The notes under the pieces: generated by a model
What the model was told of the DNA's origin: nothing
Databases searched by the model: none
The model's input: only the letters and a program-made list of their open reading frames with translations
Source of the DNA: Salinicola corii
Lineage (GTDB): Bacteria > Pseudomonadota > Gammaproteobacteria > Pseudomonadales > Halomonadaceae
Length of the DNA stretch: 64,000 nucleotides
Assembly: GCF_008298015.1 (NCBI RefSeq)
Contig: NZ_VTPX01000001.1
Coordinates: 744,001-808,000, forward strand
Reading direction: 5' to 3'
Part shown: positions 10,474-18,867 of the stretch, in pieces
Position numbering within the stretch: the stretch's first letter is position 1
How the letters are laid out: each line of letters begins with the position of its first letter
Made by a program: the position numbers and the translations under genes

Positions 10474-11814
10474 ATGAGTCAAGCTTTCAACGCCGAGGCG
10501 CAGCAATCGCGCCTCGAGGAGCGCGCCGGCATGGCGCTGGAACTCGCCAGGCAACTTGGCGCAGACGCTTGCGAAGTCGGTGCCAGCGTCGATCAGGGGT
10601 TGGGCGTGAGCGTGCGTCTGGGCGAGATCGAGACCGTGGAGCTCTCCCGCGATCAAGGCATCGCGGTCACCGTGTACGTGGGCAACCGCAAGGGCAACGC
10701 CTCCTCTTCGGACGCCGGTGACGCCTCGATTCGTGCGGTGGTCGAGAAGGCGGTCTCGATCGCGCGTTATACCGGCGAGGACCCGGCCTCGGGGCTCGCC
10801 GACGCATCGCTCATGGCGACCGAGCTGCCGGATCTCGACCTCCATCATCCCTGGGCACTGAATACCGACGAGGCGGTCGAGCTGGCGTTGCGCTGCGAAG
10901 ATGCCGGCCGTGAGCGTACCGGCATCACCAACTCCGAGGGGGCCAGTCTTTCTTCCTCGGAGGTGGTCACGGTCTACGCCAACAGCCATGGTTTCCTGGG
11001 CAGCAAGCGCGGCACTCGGCACTCGCTCTCCTGCCTGCTGATCGGTGGTAGCGGCGACGGCATGCAGCGCGATCACGATTTCACCACGGCGCGCAGGGCC
11101 AGCGATCTGGCAAGCCCCGAGTCGGTGGGGGTCAGCGCCGCCGAGCGGACACTGAGCCGGTTGGGCGGGCAGCGGCCCAAGACCGGGCGGTTTCCGGTGC
11201 TGTTGGCGCCGGACATGGCGCGCGGGCTGGTCGGCAACCTGCTCAACAGCATTGCCGGTGGCGCGCTCTATCGAGAGTCGTCGTTTCTCTGCGACCAGCT
11301 CGGCGAAACGCTGTTCCCGGACTGGTTCACCCTCGGTGAGCATCCGCGCGAGGTCGGTGGCATGGCGAGTGCCGCCTTCGATGGTGACGGCGTGGCCACT
11401 CGCGACAACGTCTTCATCGATCGCGGCAAACTGGCGAGCTACATGCTGGCGGCCTATAGCGCGCGTCGGCTGGGCCTCCAGACCACCGGAAACGCTGGCG
11501 GCGCGCGCAACGTCCGTATTCAGGCGCCGACGTCTTCCCTGGAGCGTCTGATGCAGCAGATGGGCACGGGGATCATGGTGACCGAGATGATGGGGCAGGG
11601 GCTCAATCCGGTGACCGGCGACTATTCCCGAGGCGCGGCGGGTTTCTGGATCGAGAAAGGTCGGATATCTCATCCGGTGGAGGAGTTCACCGTGGCCGGC
11701 AACCTGCGCGAGATGTTCGCCGGCCTCCAGGGCATCGGTGACGACATCGACCGGCGGGGCAGCATCCAGACCGGCAGTTGGTTGATCGACTCGATGACCA
11801 TTGCGGGGCAGTAG
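10474..11814 (+). CDS. pmbA: Metalloprotease PmbA (TldE)
   Basis: Partner of TldD in the heterodimeric protease; the PmbA subunit lacks the HExxxH zinc site, and none is visible here. The 446-residue product has the family blocks FNSIAGGALYRESSFL (read as NSIAGGALYRES) and MGTGIMVTEMMGQGLNPVTGDYSRGAAGFWIE (centre around residue 370; MGQGLNPVTGDYSRGA is diagnostic). The ATG follows CAGGAG by 7 bases. It ends before a strong bidirectional terminator hairpin. Confidence 0.96.
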   Translation: MSQAFNAEAQQSRLEERAGMALELARQLGADACEVGASVDQGLGVSVRLGEIETVELSRDQGIAVTVYVGNRKGNASSSDAGDASIRAVVEKAVSIARYTGEDPASGLADASLMATELPDLDLHHPWALNTDEAVELALRCEDAGRERTGITNSEGASLSSSEVVTVYANSHGFLGSKRGTRHSLSCLLIGGSGDGMQRDHDFTTARRASDLASPESVGVSAAERTLSRLGGQRPKTGRFPVLLAPDMARGLVGNLLNSIAGGALYRESSFLCDQLGETLFPDWFTLGEHPREVGGMASAAFDGDGVATRDNVFIDRGKLASYMLAAYSARRLGLQTTGNAGGARNVRIQAPTSSLERLMQQMGTGIMVTEMMGQGLNPVTGDYSRGAAGFWIEKGRISHPVEEFTVAGNLREMFAGLQGIGDDIDRRGSIQTGSWLIDSMTIAGQ

Positions 11815-11832
11815 GCGCACGCGATGGGCTAC

Positions 11833-11871
11833 GAAGAAAGCCAGCGACGTTCGTCGCTAGCTTTCTTCTTT
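11833..11871. terminator. Bidirectional intrinsic terminator between pmbA and the thioesterase gene
   Basis: Arms 11833-11849 and 11852-11868 pair over 17 positions with one C/A mismatch around a 2-base apex (realistically a TTCG-like tetraloop), flanked by A-rich and T-rich sides. It lies in the convergent gap and can serve both strands. Confidence 0.85.
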
Positions 11872-11902
11872 ACGGCAAACCACATGCTGATCCTCGCGGC
11901 TC

Positions 11903-12292
11903 TCAGCCGTCGAGCCGATCCTTGATATAGGTGATCTCGGTTTGGCCATGCGGTGCGGGAACGCCGTCCTCGCCGAGATTCACGAAGACCATCCTGTCGA
12001 TCGTCAGAATGCTCTTGCGGGTGATCTTGTTGCGGACATGACACTCCAGCGTGATGGAGGTGGTGCCGAAATGGGTCGCCGTGATGCCAAGCTCGATGAT
12101 ATCGCCCTGTCGGGCGCTGGAGGCAAAGTTGATCTCGGAGATGTATTTCGTCACCACCTGGGCGTTGCCCAGTTGAATGATGGCGTAGATCGCGGCTTCC
12201 TCGTCGATCCAGCGCAACAGGCTGCCACCGAACAGCGATCCGTTGGGATTGAGATCCTCGGGCTTGATCCATTTGCGGGTGTGAAAGTTCAT
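11903..12292 (-). CDS. Acyl-CoA thioesterase, YciA-like hotdog fold
   Basis: A 129-residue single hotdog-domain protein. The motif N-P-N-G-S-L-F-G-G-x-L-L-x-W-I-D-E-E-A-A (about residues 14-33) carries the catalytic Asp and Asn of the YciA/BACH acyl-CoA thioesterase group, and I-N-F-A-S-S-A follows. Such enzymes hydrolyse acyl-CoA to free acid and CoA in the cytoplasm. I start it at 12292 (MNFHTRKWI), with AAGGAG about 8 bases upstream; an in-frame extension to 12334 has no ribosome site. It follows mgtE by 57 bases on the same strand and may be cotranscribed. Substrate is not predictable here. Confidence 0.85.
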   Translation of the reverse strand: MNFHTRKWIKPEDLNPNGSLFGGSLLRWIDEEAAIYAIIQLGNAQVVTKYISEINFASSARQGDIIELGITATHFGTTSITLECHVRNKITRKSILTIDRMVFVNLGEDGVPAPHGQTEITYIKDRLDG

Positions 12293-12349
12293 CTGCTGCT
12301 CCTTGCCTGGCTTGCGCTCGTGGCCAATTGTCACGTTGCCATCATGCCG

Positions 12350-13705
12350 TTATAGATAGAACGCCGTCGCCAACCCGAGGAAGGCGACGAAGCCGACTAC
12401 GTCGGTGATGGTCGTCAACAGCACGCCGCCGGATAGCGCCGGATCGATCTTGAACTTTTTCAGCATCACCGGGATCAAGGTACCTGCCAGCGTGGCCACG
12501 GTCAGATTGATGACCATCGCCATGGCAATGATTTCGCCCAGCCGAATGTCATCGAAGCGGAACACCGACATCGCGCCCACGACGACGGCCCAGATCAGGC
12601 CGTTGGTCATGCCGACGAGCAGCTCTCGAATCAGCAGCCAGCGGACATTGGCGCCCGACACGTGACCCAGTGCGATACCGCGAATCAGAACGGTCAGGGT
12701 CTGCGAACCGGCGATGCCGCCCATGCTGGAAACGATCGGCATCAATACGGCCAGCGCGGCAATCTGCTGGATGGTGTCCTCGAAGAAACCGATGGCGATG
12801 GAGACGATCGTCGCTGCGATCAGGTTGATGCCGAGCCATACCGCGCGGCGGCGGCTGGTCCTCAGTGCGGGGGCGAAGGTGTCTTCGTCTTCGTCGAGAC
12901 CAGCCATGCTCATGACTTGATGTTCGGCATCCTCTCGGATGACGTCGACCACGTCGTCGATGGTGATGCGGCCGAGCAGTTTGCCATCAATGCCGACGAC
13001 TGGCGCCGAAATCAGATCATGTTTCTGGAACAGCGTCGCCACGTCACTGTCCGAGGCAGTCGCCTGAATGGCGTGAAAGTCGGTCTGCATCACTTCGCGA
13101 ACCAGTACCGAGACATCCGATACCAGCAGACGGTTGATCGACAGGATGCCGATCAGCTCGTCGCGACGCGTGACCACCAGCAGAGTGTCCGTGGCATCCG
13201 GCAAGCGCTCGTGGCGACGCAGATAGCGTAGGACGACGTCCAGCGTGATATCCGGGCGGATGGTGATCGCATCCGGGTTCATCAGACCGCCGGCGGTGTC
13301 CTCCGGATAGGAGAGAACCGCTTCGACGCGCTGGCGTTCCTGGGCCTCCATCGACTGGAGGACTTCCTGAATGACGGTATTGGGTAATTGCTGCAGCAGG
13401 TCGGCGAGGTCGTCGACATCGAGCCCTTCGGTCGCTGTCAGCAGCTGTTCCGCATCCATGCGGTTGAGGAATTCGAGCTGGACGTCATCGCCCAGATACT
13501 GCAGCACGTCGCCATGTAGCTCGGGGTCCAGCAAGCCCCACAGGATCTCGCGCTCCTTGGGTGGCGTGGATTCCAGCAGATGGGCGACATCCACCGGTGC
13601 CAAGCCGCGGTTGAGCATGCGCCGCGCCTGATCCAGTGCGCCGCTTTCGAGGGCTTCATTGAGCTTGGCCAGCCGTGGCTGCAGTTTTTCGGGATTGTTG
13701 CTCAT
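12350..13705 (-). CDS. mgtE: Magnesium transporter MgtE
   Basis: MgtE family Mg2+ channel/transporter, 451 residues. The order is a helical N domain (about 1-130, VDDLADLLQQLPNTVIQEVLQ), two CBS domains (about 135-260) that sense cytosolic Mg2+, a plug helix, and five membrane spans (about 285-450) with the pore segment GIAGSQTLTVLIRGIA and the P-A-L-S-G-G-V-L-L-T-T-I-T-D-x-x-G end. It is separated from npr by 100 bases on the same strand and likely has its own promoter. No Mg2+ riboswitch structure was evident upstream. Confidence 0.96.
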   Translation of the reverse strand: MSNNPEKLQPRLAKLNEALESGALDQARRMLNRGLAPVDVAHLLESTPPKEREILWGLLDPELHGDVLQYLGDDVQLEFLNRMDAEQLLTATEGLDVDDLADLLQQLPNTVIQEVLQSMEAQERQRVEAVLSYPEDTAGGLMNPDAITIRPDITLDVVLRYLRRHERLPDATDTLLVVTRRDELIGILSINRLLVSDVSVLVREVMQTDFHAIQATASDSDVATLFQKHDLISAPVVGIDGKLLGRITIDDVVDVIREDAEHQVMSMAGLDEDEDTFAPALRTSRRRAVWLGINLIAATIVSIAIGFFEDTIQQIAALAVLMPIVSSMGGIAGSQTLTVLIRGIALGHVSGANVRWLLIRELLVGMTNGLIWAVVVGAMSVFRFDDIRLGEIIAMAMVINLTVATLAGTLIPVMLKKFKIDPALSGGVLLTTITDVVGFVAFLGLATAFYL

Positions 13706-13745
13706 CCTGAACGGTCATCCTTGAACGACTGGCGATAGGGTGAGC

Positions 13746-13754
13746 ATTCTACCA
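13746..13754 (-). promoter_or_regulatory. Possible extended -10 promoter for mgtE
   Basis: Minus-strand TGG followed by TAGAAT, about 41 bases before the mgtE ATG, forms an extended -10 element. A matching -35 is not apparent. Motif-only call. Confidence 0.35.
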
Positions 13755-13805
13755 TCGTCGAGAGAAATGACGAGGATAGAAAACGCTGTTCATAAACGGG
13801 GTGGG

Positions 13806-14075
13806 TTACTCGTCCTCGTGAAAACGAGCGTCGAACAGCCCGACGATAGCCTCCATGGCAGCGTCTGCGTCCTCGCCTTCGGTGACGACGACCAGCGCGG
13901 TGCCACAAGGTGCCGCGAGCATCAGCAGCGACATGATGTTGGCGGCGTCTGCCTGGCGGTTACCGTGATGGATCGCCACACGCACGTCGAAGGGTTGGCA
14001 GCATTGAACCAGTTTGGTGGCGGCACGGGCATGTAGCCCGCGGCGGTTGGTCAGGCGAAGTTCACGTGTCGGCAT
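13806..14075 (-). CDS. npr: HPr-like phosphocarrier protein NPr of the nitrogen PTS
   Basis: HPr-family protein of 89 residues. His15 in R-R-G-L-H-A-R-A-A-T-K is the phospho-acceptor that passes phosphate from PtsP to PtsN in the regulatory nitrogen PTS; in E. coli NPr also controls RapZ-related and LPS pathways. The ATG at 14075 lies 14 bases inside the end of rapZ, so the genes are translationally linked. Another in-frame ATG at 14096 would add seven residues and is less like the family. The gene order ptsN-rapZ-npr after rpoN-hpf is the standard one. Confidence 0.93.
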   Translation of the reverse strand: MPTRELRLTNRRGLHARAATKLVQCCQPFDVRVAIHHGNRQADAANIMSLLMLAAPCGTALVVVTEGEDADAAMEAIVGLFDARFHEDE

Positions 14076-15006
14076 CGCGCTCGGGTGATCCTGCATTTCC
14101 TGTTGATGCGGACGGCTGCGCTGCTGAGTCACTCGAGAGAGCGGTGTGAATGCCCAGCTCACGATGGCGCAGTCGAATATCGGCGTCGTCGTGGTGAAAA
14201 TGGCGTGCCAGTCGCTCAATCAGATAGACCGAGCGGTGTTGGCCGCCGGTACAGCCGATAGCGACTGTCAGATAACTGCGATGGCTGGCCAGATAGGATG
14301 GCAGCCAGCGATCGAGCCAGGCGTGGATATCCTCCGCCAGGGCATGGACGTCGGGATAGGACTCCAGGAACTCGATGATCTGAGCATCTCGGCCATCGTA
14401 GGCGCGCAGCCCAGGGTCCCAGAACGGATTGGGGAGACAGCGCGCGTCGAATACCATGTCGGCGTCCAGCGGCACGCCCCGTTTGAAGCCGAACGACTCG
14501 AAGGTCAAGGTCAGGCGGCCGCCGGTATGCTTGGCCACCTGTTCGCCGATTCGGGCCCGGAGGTCGTGCACCGATAGCCCCTGCGTGTCGATTACCAGAT
14601 CGGCCACGCGGCGAATCGGCGCCAGATAGCCTTGCTCGTGGTCGATTGCCTCGGCCAGCGTCATGTCGTTGCCGCGGGTCAGCGGGTGGCGGCGACGAGT
14701 GGCCGAGTAGCGTTCGAGCAGGATCTTGGCGTCGGCGGTGAGATAGACGACCTGGGTGTCTATGCCGCGGCCGCGCACCGCGTCCAGCAGTATGGGGAAG
14801 CGCTCCAGGGATTCCGGCAGGTTGCGCGCGTCGATGCTGACCGCCACGTTGGGCCGGGAGGGTGGGGCGCTGCGCAGCTCGTCGATCAGCGGGGCCAGCA
14901 GGTTGGCCGGAAGGTTGTCGATGGCGTAGTAGCCAAGATCCTCGAGCGCCTGCAGTGCGATCGATTTCCCCGAGCCTGAACGGCCACTGATGATGACGAG
15001 TTGCAT
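14062..15006 (-). CDS. rapZ: RNase adapter protein RapZ (YvcJ family)
   Basis: RapZ binds nucleotide and, in enterics, guides RNase E to the GlmZ small RNA to control glucosamine-6-phosphate synthesis. The N-terminal Walker A motif is G-R-S-G-S-G-K-S (residues 8-15), followed by ALEDLGYYAIDNLP. The C-terminal domain holds the conserved G-C-T-G-G-Q-H-R-S-V-Y-L block (about 245-257) that binds amino sugar. At 314 residues it is about 30 longer than E. coli RapZ because of a Ser/Ala-rich tail that overlaps npr. It starts 3 bases after ptsN. Confidence 0.95.
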   Translation of the reverse strand: MQLVIISGRSGSGKSIALQALEDLGYYAIDNLPANLLAPLIDELRSAPPSRPNVAVSIDARNLPESLERFPILLDAVRGRGIDTQVVYLTADAKILLERYSATRRRHPLTRGNDMTLAEAIDHEQGYLAPIRRVADLVIDTQGLSVHDLRARIGEQVAKHTGGRLTLTFESFGFKRGVPLDADMVFDARCLPNPFWDPGLRAYDGRDAQIIEFLESYPDVHALAEDIHAWLDRWLPSYLASHRSYLTVAIGCTGGQHRSVYLIERLARHFHHDDADIRLRHRELGIHTALSSDSAAQPSASTGNAGSPERDADT

Positions 15007-15009
15007 TGC

Positions 15010-15492
15010 TTATCCGTCGTCGCTGTCACGATGATGGCGAATGGCATCGATGAGAGAGTCGTGCAGCGCCCGCTGCGAGTCGGCCTGGCGCAGCTGATGC
15101 CGGACGCTGCTCTGATTCATGATGCCGGCAACTTCCGCCAGGAGCGACAGATGGGCGTCGTCCGCCTCTTCCGGCACCAGCAGCACGAAAACGAGGTCTA
15201 CCGGCTCGCCGTCGATGGCGTCGAAGTCGATGGCATCTTCCAGGCGCATGAATCCCGCGATCGGCCCTTTGCAATGAGGGCTGCGAGCATGGGGGATGGC
15301 AACGCCGTTGCCAATCCCCGTGCTTCCCAGTCGTTCACGGCCGATCAGGCGACTAAAGACCTCGTGGCTATCCAGGCTGGGCGTGTTCTGGGCAATGAAG
15401 GTGCTGAAGAATTCCAGCAGACGTTTTTTGCTGCCCCCCGTGACCTCGAAGAGGGTGCGCTCGGGGGGCAGAATGCTTTCCAATGTCATCAT
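15010..15492 (-). CDS. ptsN: Nitrogen-regulatory PTS enzyme IIA PtsN (EIIA-Ntr)
   Basis: Cytoplasmic regulatory IIA protein of 160 residues. The active His68 sits in G-N-G-V-A-I-P-H-A-R-S, the IIA-Ntr signature, where it takes phosphate from NPr. Unphosphorylated PtsN controls K+ transport and envelope and phosphate regulators in relatives. The start may be the second Met. It lies 6 bases downstream of hpf and 3 bases before rapZ, so the group is one transcription unit. Confidence 0.95.
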   Translation of the reverse strand: MMTLESILPPERTLFEVTGGSKKRLLEFFSTFIAQNTPSLDSHEVFSRLIGRERLGSTGIGNGVAIPHARSPHCKGPIAGFMRLEDAIDFDAIDGEPVDLVFVLLVPEEADDAHLSLLAEVAGIMNQSSVRHQLRQADSQRALHDSLIDAIRHHRDSDDG

Positions 15493-15498
15493 CAGGCG

Positions 15499-15807
15499 TC
15501 AACGGGCGCCTGCGCCTTGGGCGCGGGCTTGTGCCTTCTCTTTGTGTTTGACCAGTTGGCGGTCGAGTTTGTCGGCCAGTGAATCGATGGCGGCATACAT
15601 GTCGGTATCGCTGGCTTCGGCGTGCAGATCACCGCCTGCCGCGTGCAGGGTACAGGCTGCCTGTTGGCGTTCCTTCTCGACACTCAGGGTGACCTGGACA
15701 TTGGTGATGTTGTCGTAGTGACGCTCCAAACGAACGAGTTTCTCTCCGACGTAGTCCCGGAGGGCGTCGGTCAGCTCGACATGGTGGCCGGTAACGTTCA
15801 CTTGCAT
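15499..15807 (-). CDS. hpf: Ribosome hibernation promoting factor, short form (HPF)
   Basis: Short HPF/YhbH-type protein of 102 residues that binds the 30S decoding region and helps form 100S dimers in stationary phase. The opening MQVNVTGHHVELTDALRDYV is diagnostic, and the C-terminus is Lys/Arg/Gln-rich without the long-form dimerisation domain. I start at 15807, 6 bases after an AGGAG-like site; an in-frame upstream extension is not supported. It sits immediately downstream of rpoN, as in many Gammaproteobacteria. Confidence 0.94.
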   Translation of the reverse strand: MQVNVTGHHVELTDALRDYVGEKLVRLERHYDNITNVQVTLSVEKERQQAACTLHAAGGDLHAEASDTDMYAAIDSLADKLDRQLVKHKEKAQARAQGAGAR

Positions 15808-15840
15808 GACACACTCCTGTTGCGGCAGATGGCACTTCTG

Positions 15841-15868
15841 ATTGTAACCCTTTTCAGGGCACTGCAAA
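15841..15868 (-). promoter_or_regulatory. Possible promoter for hpf-ptsN-rapZ-npr
   Basis: Minus-strand TTTGCA and TACAAT are 16 bases apart in the 119-base rpoN-hpf gap, about 35 bases before hpf. The spacer contains a small CCCT-GAAA-AGGG hairpin. It would allow hpf and the nitrogen PTS genes to be expressed apart from rpoN. Confidence 0.4.
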
Positions 15869-15926
15869 GGCATCGTGATCGATCTGGTTCGGAATGGCGA
15901 GCCTTGACTGGCTTCGGGCTCGAGGA

Positions 15927-17360
15927 TCAGGCCAGACGCTTGCGCTCACTGGACGACGGAATGCCCATGGCTTCGCGGTATTTGGCCACGGTGCGCCTGG
16001 CAACGTTGATATCGGACTGAGCCAGCAGTTCAACCAATTTGCTGTCCGAGAGAGGTTTGCGCGGGGACTCGTCGCCGATGAATTTCTTGATGCGGGCGCG
16101 GATGGCGGTGCTCGAATAGCTGTCGCCGTTGCCACTCTGGCCGCCGACCTGGCTCGAGAAAAAATATTTCAATTCGAACACACCGCGTGGCGTGTGAATG
16201 TATTTCTGGGTCGTGACGCGGGAGATCGTCGATTCATGCATATCGACGCTGCGGGCGATGTCGGCGAGGATCAGGGGTTTCATCGCTTCTTCACCGCGCT
16301 CGAGAAACCCCACCTGGCGCGACATGATCTCCCGACCCACCCTGAGTAGCGTGTCGTTGCGGCTGGAGAGGCTCTTGATCAGCCAGCGGGCTTCCTGCAG
16401 GTGCTGGCGCAGAAACGTGTTGTCATCGCTTTTGTCCGCCCGTTTGATCAGGGCGGCGTAGTCGGGCTGAATGCGCAGACGCGGCAAGGTTTCGGCATTC
16501 AGCTCGATGCGCCAGCCATCGTGAGAGGGGGTGGCGACCAGGTCGGGGGTCACGTAATCGTCGCGGCTGGTGTCGAAGCGCTGCCCCGGACGCGGCTCCA
16601 GCGTCCGGATCAAGGCGATGACGCTATCGAGCTCATCCTCCTCGAGACGCAGGCGGCGCTTGAGTAGTCGGCGATCGTTGCCAGCCAGCGCTTCGAGGAA
16701 CTGGCGCACCAGGCGCTTGGCCTGAGGCAACAGTGGCGTGTCGTCGTCCAGTATGCCAAGTTGGAGCAGCAGGCACTCGCGCAGATTGCGAGCACCGACG
16801 CCGGTGGGATCGAACTGTTGCAGGCGCATAAGCGTGTGCTCGAGATCGGCCGTGCTGACACTTTCTCCGCGCTGCTTGCGCAGACTCGCCGACAGGTCGT
16901 CCAGCGAGCCCACCAAGTAGCCATCGTCGTTGATGGCATCGATCAGACATTCTCCCAGTGCCCGCTCGCGCTCGTCGAAATCCTCCATCGCCATCTGCCA
17001 GAGCAGGTGGTCGCGAAGGGTCGTGACAGCCGCGTTCCGGTCGAAATCCGGTGCTTCCACGCTGCCACTACCGTTGCCCAGAGAGCCTGCATGGGCGTCC
17101 TGATAGGTATCGCTCCAGTCACTGTCGAGCGCCAGTTCATCGGGAATGTCATTGGACCACTCGTCTTCCGCAGCGTCCCGAGTCTCCTGCTCCGAGTATG
17201 GCTCTTCCATTTCCAGCATGGGGTTGGACTCTAGCGCCTGCTGTATTTCCTGACGCAGGTCGAGCGTCGACAGCTGGAGCAGTTGAATGGCCTGCTGGAG
17301 CTGGGGCGTCATGGTCAACTGCGTGCCGACCCTGAGTTGCAGCGAGGGCTTCATGGACAT
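15927..17360 (-). CDS. rpoN: RNA polymerase sigma-54 factor RpoN
   Basis: Sigma-54 (477 residues) directs RNA polymerase to -24/-12 promoters that need activator ATPases. Region I (L-x-M-T-P-Q-L-Q-Q-A-I-x-L-L-Q-L-S, residues 14-32) is followed by an acidic region II (about 55-110), the core-binding domain and the C-terminal RpoN box, seen here as A-R-R-T-V-A-K-Y-R-E (about residue 460). The start is ATG 17360, with a second ATG two codons on; neither has a strong ribosome site. The 149 bases between it and lptB carry a sigma-54-type promoter motif, suggesting autoregulation. Confidence 0.96.
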   Translation of the reverse strand: MSMKPSLQLRVGTQLTMTPQLQQAIQLLQLSTLDLRQEIQQALESNPMLEMEEPYSEQETRDAAEDEWSNDIPDELALDSDWSDTYQDAHAGSLGNGSGSVEAPDFDRNAAVTTLRDHLLWQMAMEDFDERERALGECLIDAINDDGYLVGSLDDLSASLRKQRGESVSTADLEHTLMRLQQFDPTGVGARNLRECLLLQLGILDDDTPLLPQAKRLVRQFLEALAGNDRRLLKRRLRLEEDELDSVIALIRTLEPRPGQRFDTSRDDYVTPDLVATPSHDGWRIELNAETLPRLRIQPDYAALIKRADKSDDNTFLRQHLQEARWLIKSLSSRNDTLLRVGREIMSRQVGFLERGEEAMKPLILADIARSVDMHESTISRVTTQKYIHTPRGVFELKYFFSSQVGGQSGNGDSYSSTAIRARIKKFIGDESPRKPLSDSKLVELLAQSDINVARRTVAKYREAMGIPSSSERKRLA

Positions 17361-17432
17361 GGAAAAACGATCGTCACAATCAACGGAGGAAGGCTCACGT
17401 TACTGGCTGCGATGGCGATATGCAACGTTTTA

Positions 17433-17448
17433 TGCAAGAAACATGCCA
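17433..17448 (-). promoter_or_regulatory. Near-consensus sigma-54 (-24/-12) promoter upstream of rpoN
   Basis: The minus strand reads TGGCATG-TTTC-TTGCA. The GG and GC dinucleotides are exactly 10 bases apart, and the match to TGGCACG-N4-TTGCW has one change (C to T). Transcription would start near 17422, about 60 bases before the rpoN ATG. The site faces rpoN and no other gene lies between. Whether it is an active promoter or a place where sigma-54 represses its own gene cannot be told from sequence. Confidence 0.65.
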
Positions 17449-17486
17449 TCGAGGCGAACTTCGGGTGGCCGACTGTCGATGGCATG
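17442..17486. repeat. Perfect 10-bp inverted repeat between lptB and rpoN
   Basis: CATGCCATCG at 17442-17451 and its reverse complement at 17477-17486, with a 25-base loop. On the minus strand the hairpin follows lptB and is trailed by TTTCTT, so it could end the lpt transcript; its rpoN-proximal arm also contains the -24 element of the sigma-54 motif. Confidence 0.75.
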
Positions 17487-17509
17487 ACCAGAAGGGGAGG
17501 CGTGGGCGA

Positions 17510-18235
17510 CTACAGGCGAAACTCGTGGCCGAGATAAACGTCACGAACGCGCTGGTTTTCGAGAATGGCCTGTGGATGGCCCTCGGCGATGATCTGGCCG
17601 TCGCCGACGATGTAGGCGTTATCGCAGATGTCGAGCGTCTCGCGCACGTTGTGGTCGGTAATCAGGACGCCGATCTCGCGGTCGCGCAACTGACGGATGA
17701 TGCTCTTGATATCACCGACCGAGATGGGGTCGACACCGGCAAACGGCTCGTCGAGCAGCACGAATGCCGGCTCGGTGGCCAAGGCGCGGGCGATCTCGAC
17801 ACGCCGGCGCTCGCCGCCGGACAGGCTCATGCCCAGATTGTCGCGAATATGATCGACGTGGAAATCGCCGAGCAGCTGTTCCAGCCGTTCGCGCCGCCCG
17901 ACACGATCCAGATCCTTGCGCGTCTCGAGGATCGCCATGATGTTGTCGGCGACGCTCAGCTTGCGGAAGATCGAGGCCTCCTGTGGCAGATAGCCGATAC
18001 CGGCTCGTGCCCGGTCGTGCATCGGCGCGCGGCTGAGATCCGTGTCGTCGATATGGACGCTTCCAGCATCGGCCTTGACCAGGCCGACGATCATGTAGAA
18101 GGACGTCGTCTTGCCGGCGCCATTCGGTCCCAGTAAGCCGACGATACTGCCTTGCCGTAGCGTTAGGCTGAAGTCGTGGACGACTCGGCGTCCCTTGTAG
18201 CTCTTGGCAAGGTTGGCGGCCGTTAGCGTTTTCAT
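17510..18235 (-). CDS. lptB: LPS export ABC transporter ATPase LptB
   Basis: Cytoplasmic ATPase of the LptB2FGC machine that extracts LPS from the inner membrane. Walker A is G-P-N-G-A-G-K-T-T (about residue 37), the signature is [10 protein letters not shown] (about 139) and Walker B is [13 protein letters not shown] (about 159). The 241-residue length and the [14 protein letters not shown] stretch are typical of LptB rather than general ABC ATPases. It follows lptA by 101 bases. Confidence 0.96.
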   Translation of the reverse strand: MKTLTAANLAKSYKGRRVVHDFSLTLRQGSIVGLLGPNGAGKTTSFYMIVGLVKADAGSVHIDDTDLSRAPMHDRARAGIGYLPQEASIFRKLSVADNIMAILETRKDLDRVGRRERLEQLLGDFHVDHIRDNLGMSLSGGERRRVEIARALATEPAFVLLDEPFAGVDPISVGDIKSIIRQLRDREIGVLITDHNVRETLDICDNAYIVGDGQIIAEGHPQAILENQRVRDVYLGHEFRL

Positions 18236-18336
18236 GAATACGATCCTTGTGGCTGCGCGCCAGAGAGTGATGCCGGCGTGTCGGCGATCACGCCTCGCGC
18301 AACGGCTCGAAACGATGCCGGGTCATGGTTCGACCG

Positions 18337-18867
18337 TTACTGGGACGAATCGCGCGGCGTGAGAGTCATGCGGACGCGACCGTCGCCGTTTCCGTCGCCA
18401 TTCTGGGCTGAGCGGGCCTGGACGCGTCGCGAGTCGAGATAGTATTCGACATAGGCGCCGTCGAAGGTGTCGCCAGCCTGGTGCAGCTCGGCGTTGCCGA
18501 TCAGCTCCACGCGTCGTTCGGCAGCGTGGTAGACCACGGTATCGCCCCAGCCCTTAACGATTTCCTGATCGGGGGCCGGCTTCTGTTCGAGATAGGCGCG
18601 CTCGCCGCCGCCGCCCTTGGCAGTGACCTGGCTGACCTGGCCGTTGTTGCCGCGCTGGATATCGACGCGTGCGGCCTTGAGATGCATGCTGCCTTGCTGC
18701 ATGTCGACGCCGCCCGTGTAGACGGCGGTGCCCTGGCGGTCGTCCAGCTCGAGTTGATCGGCGGCGATTTCTATCGGTGCGCTGGCATCGCTTTCCAGCG
18801 CGACGGTCGGAAAACTGGTGAAACCCAGCGCGGTCAGCACCAGGAGTTGGCCGATTTCTCGCCTCAT
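18337..18867 (-). CDS. lptA: LPS periplasmic bridge protein LptA
   Basis: Periplasmic OstA-like beta-jellyroll protein of 176 residues that forms the LPS bridge between LptC and LptDE. An N-terminal signal peptide (about 1-23, ending T-V-A-L-E) precedes PIEIAADQLELDDRQGTAVYTGGV, the LptA/OstA signature. Its ATG overlaps the lptC stop (ATGA), so the two are coupled. Confidence 0.93.
   Translation of the reverse strand: MRREIGQLLVLTALGFTSFPTVALESDASAPIEIAADQLELDDRQGTAVYTGGVDMQQGSMHLKAARVDIQRGNNGQVSQVTAKGGGGERAYLEQKPAPDQEIVKGWGDTVVYHAAERRVELIGNAELHQAGDTFDGAYVEYYLDSRRVQARSAQNGDGNGDGRVRMTLTPRDSSQ

Noticed and set aside
17421-17440. Second TTGCATA near the rpoN sigma-54 site as a tandem -12 element
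   Set aside because: No GG lies 10 bases before its GC, so it lacks a -24 partner.
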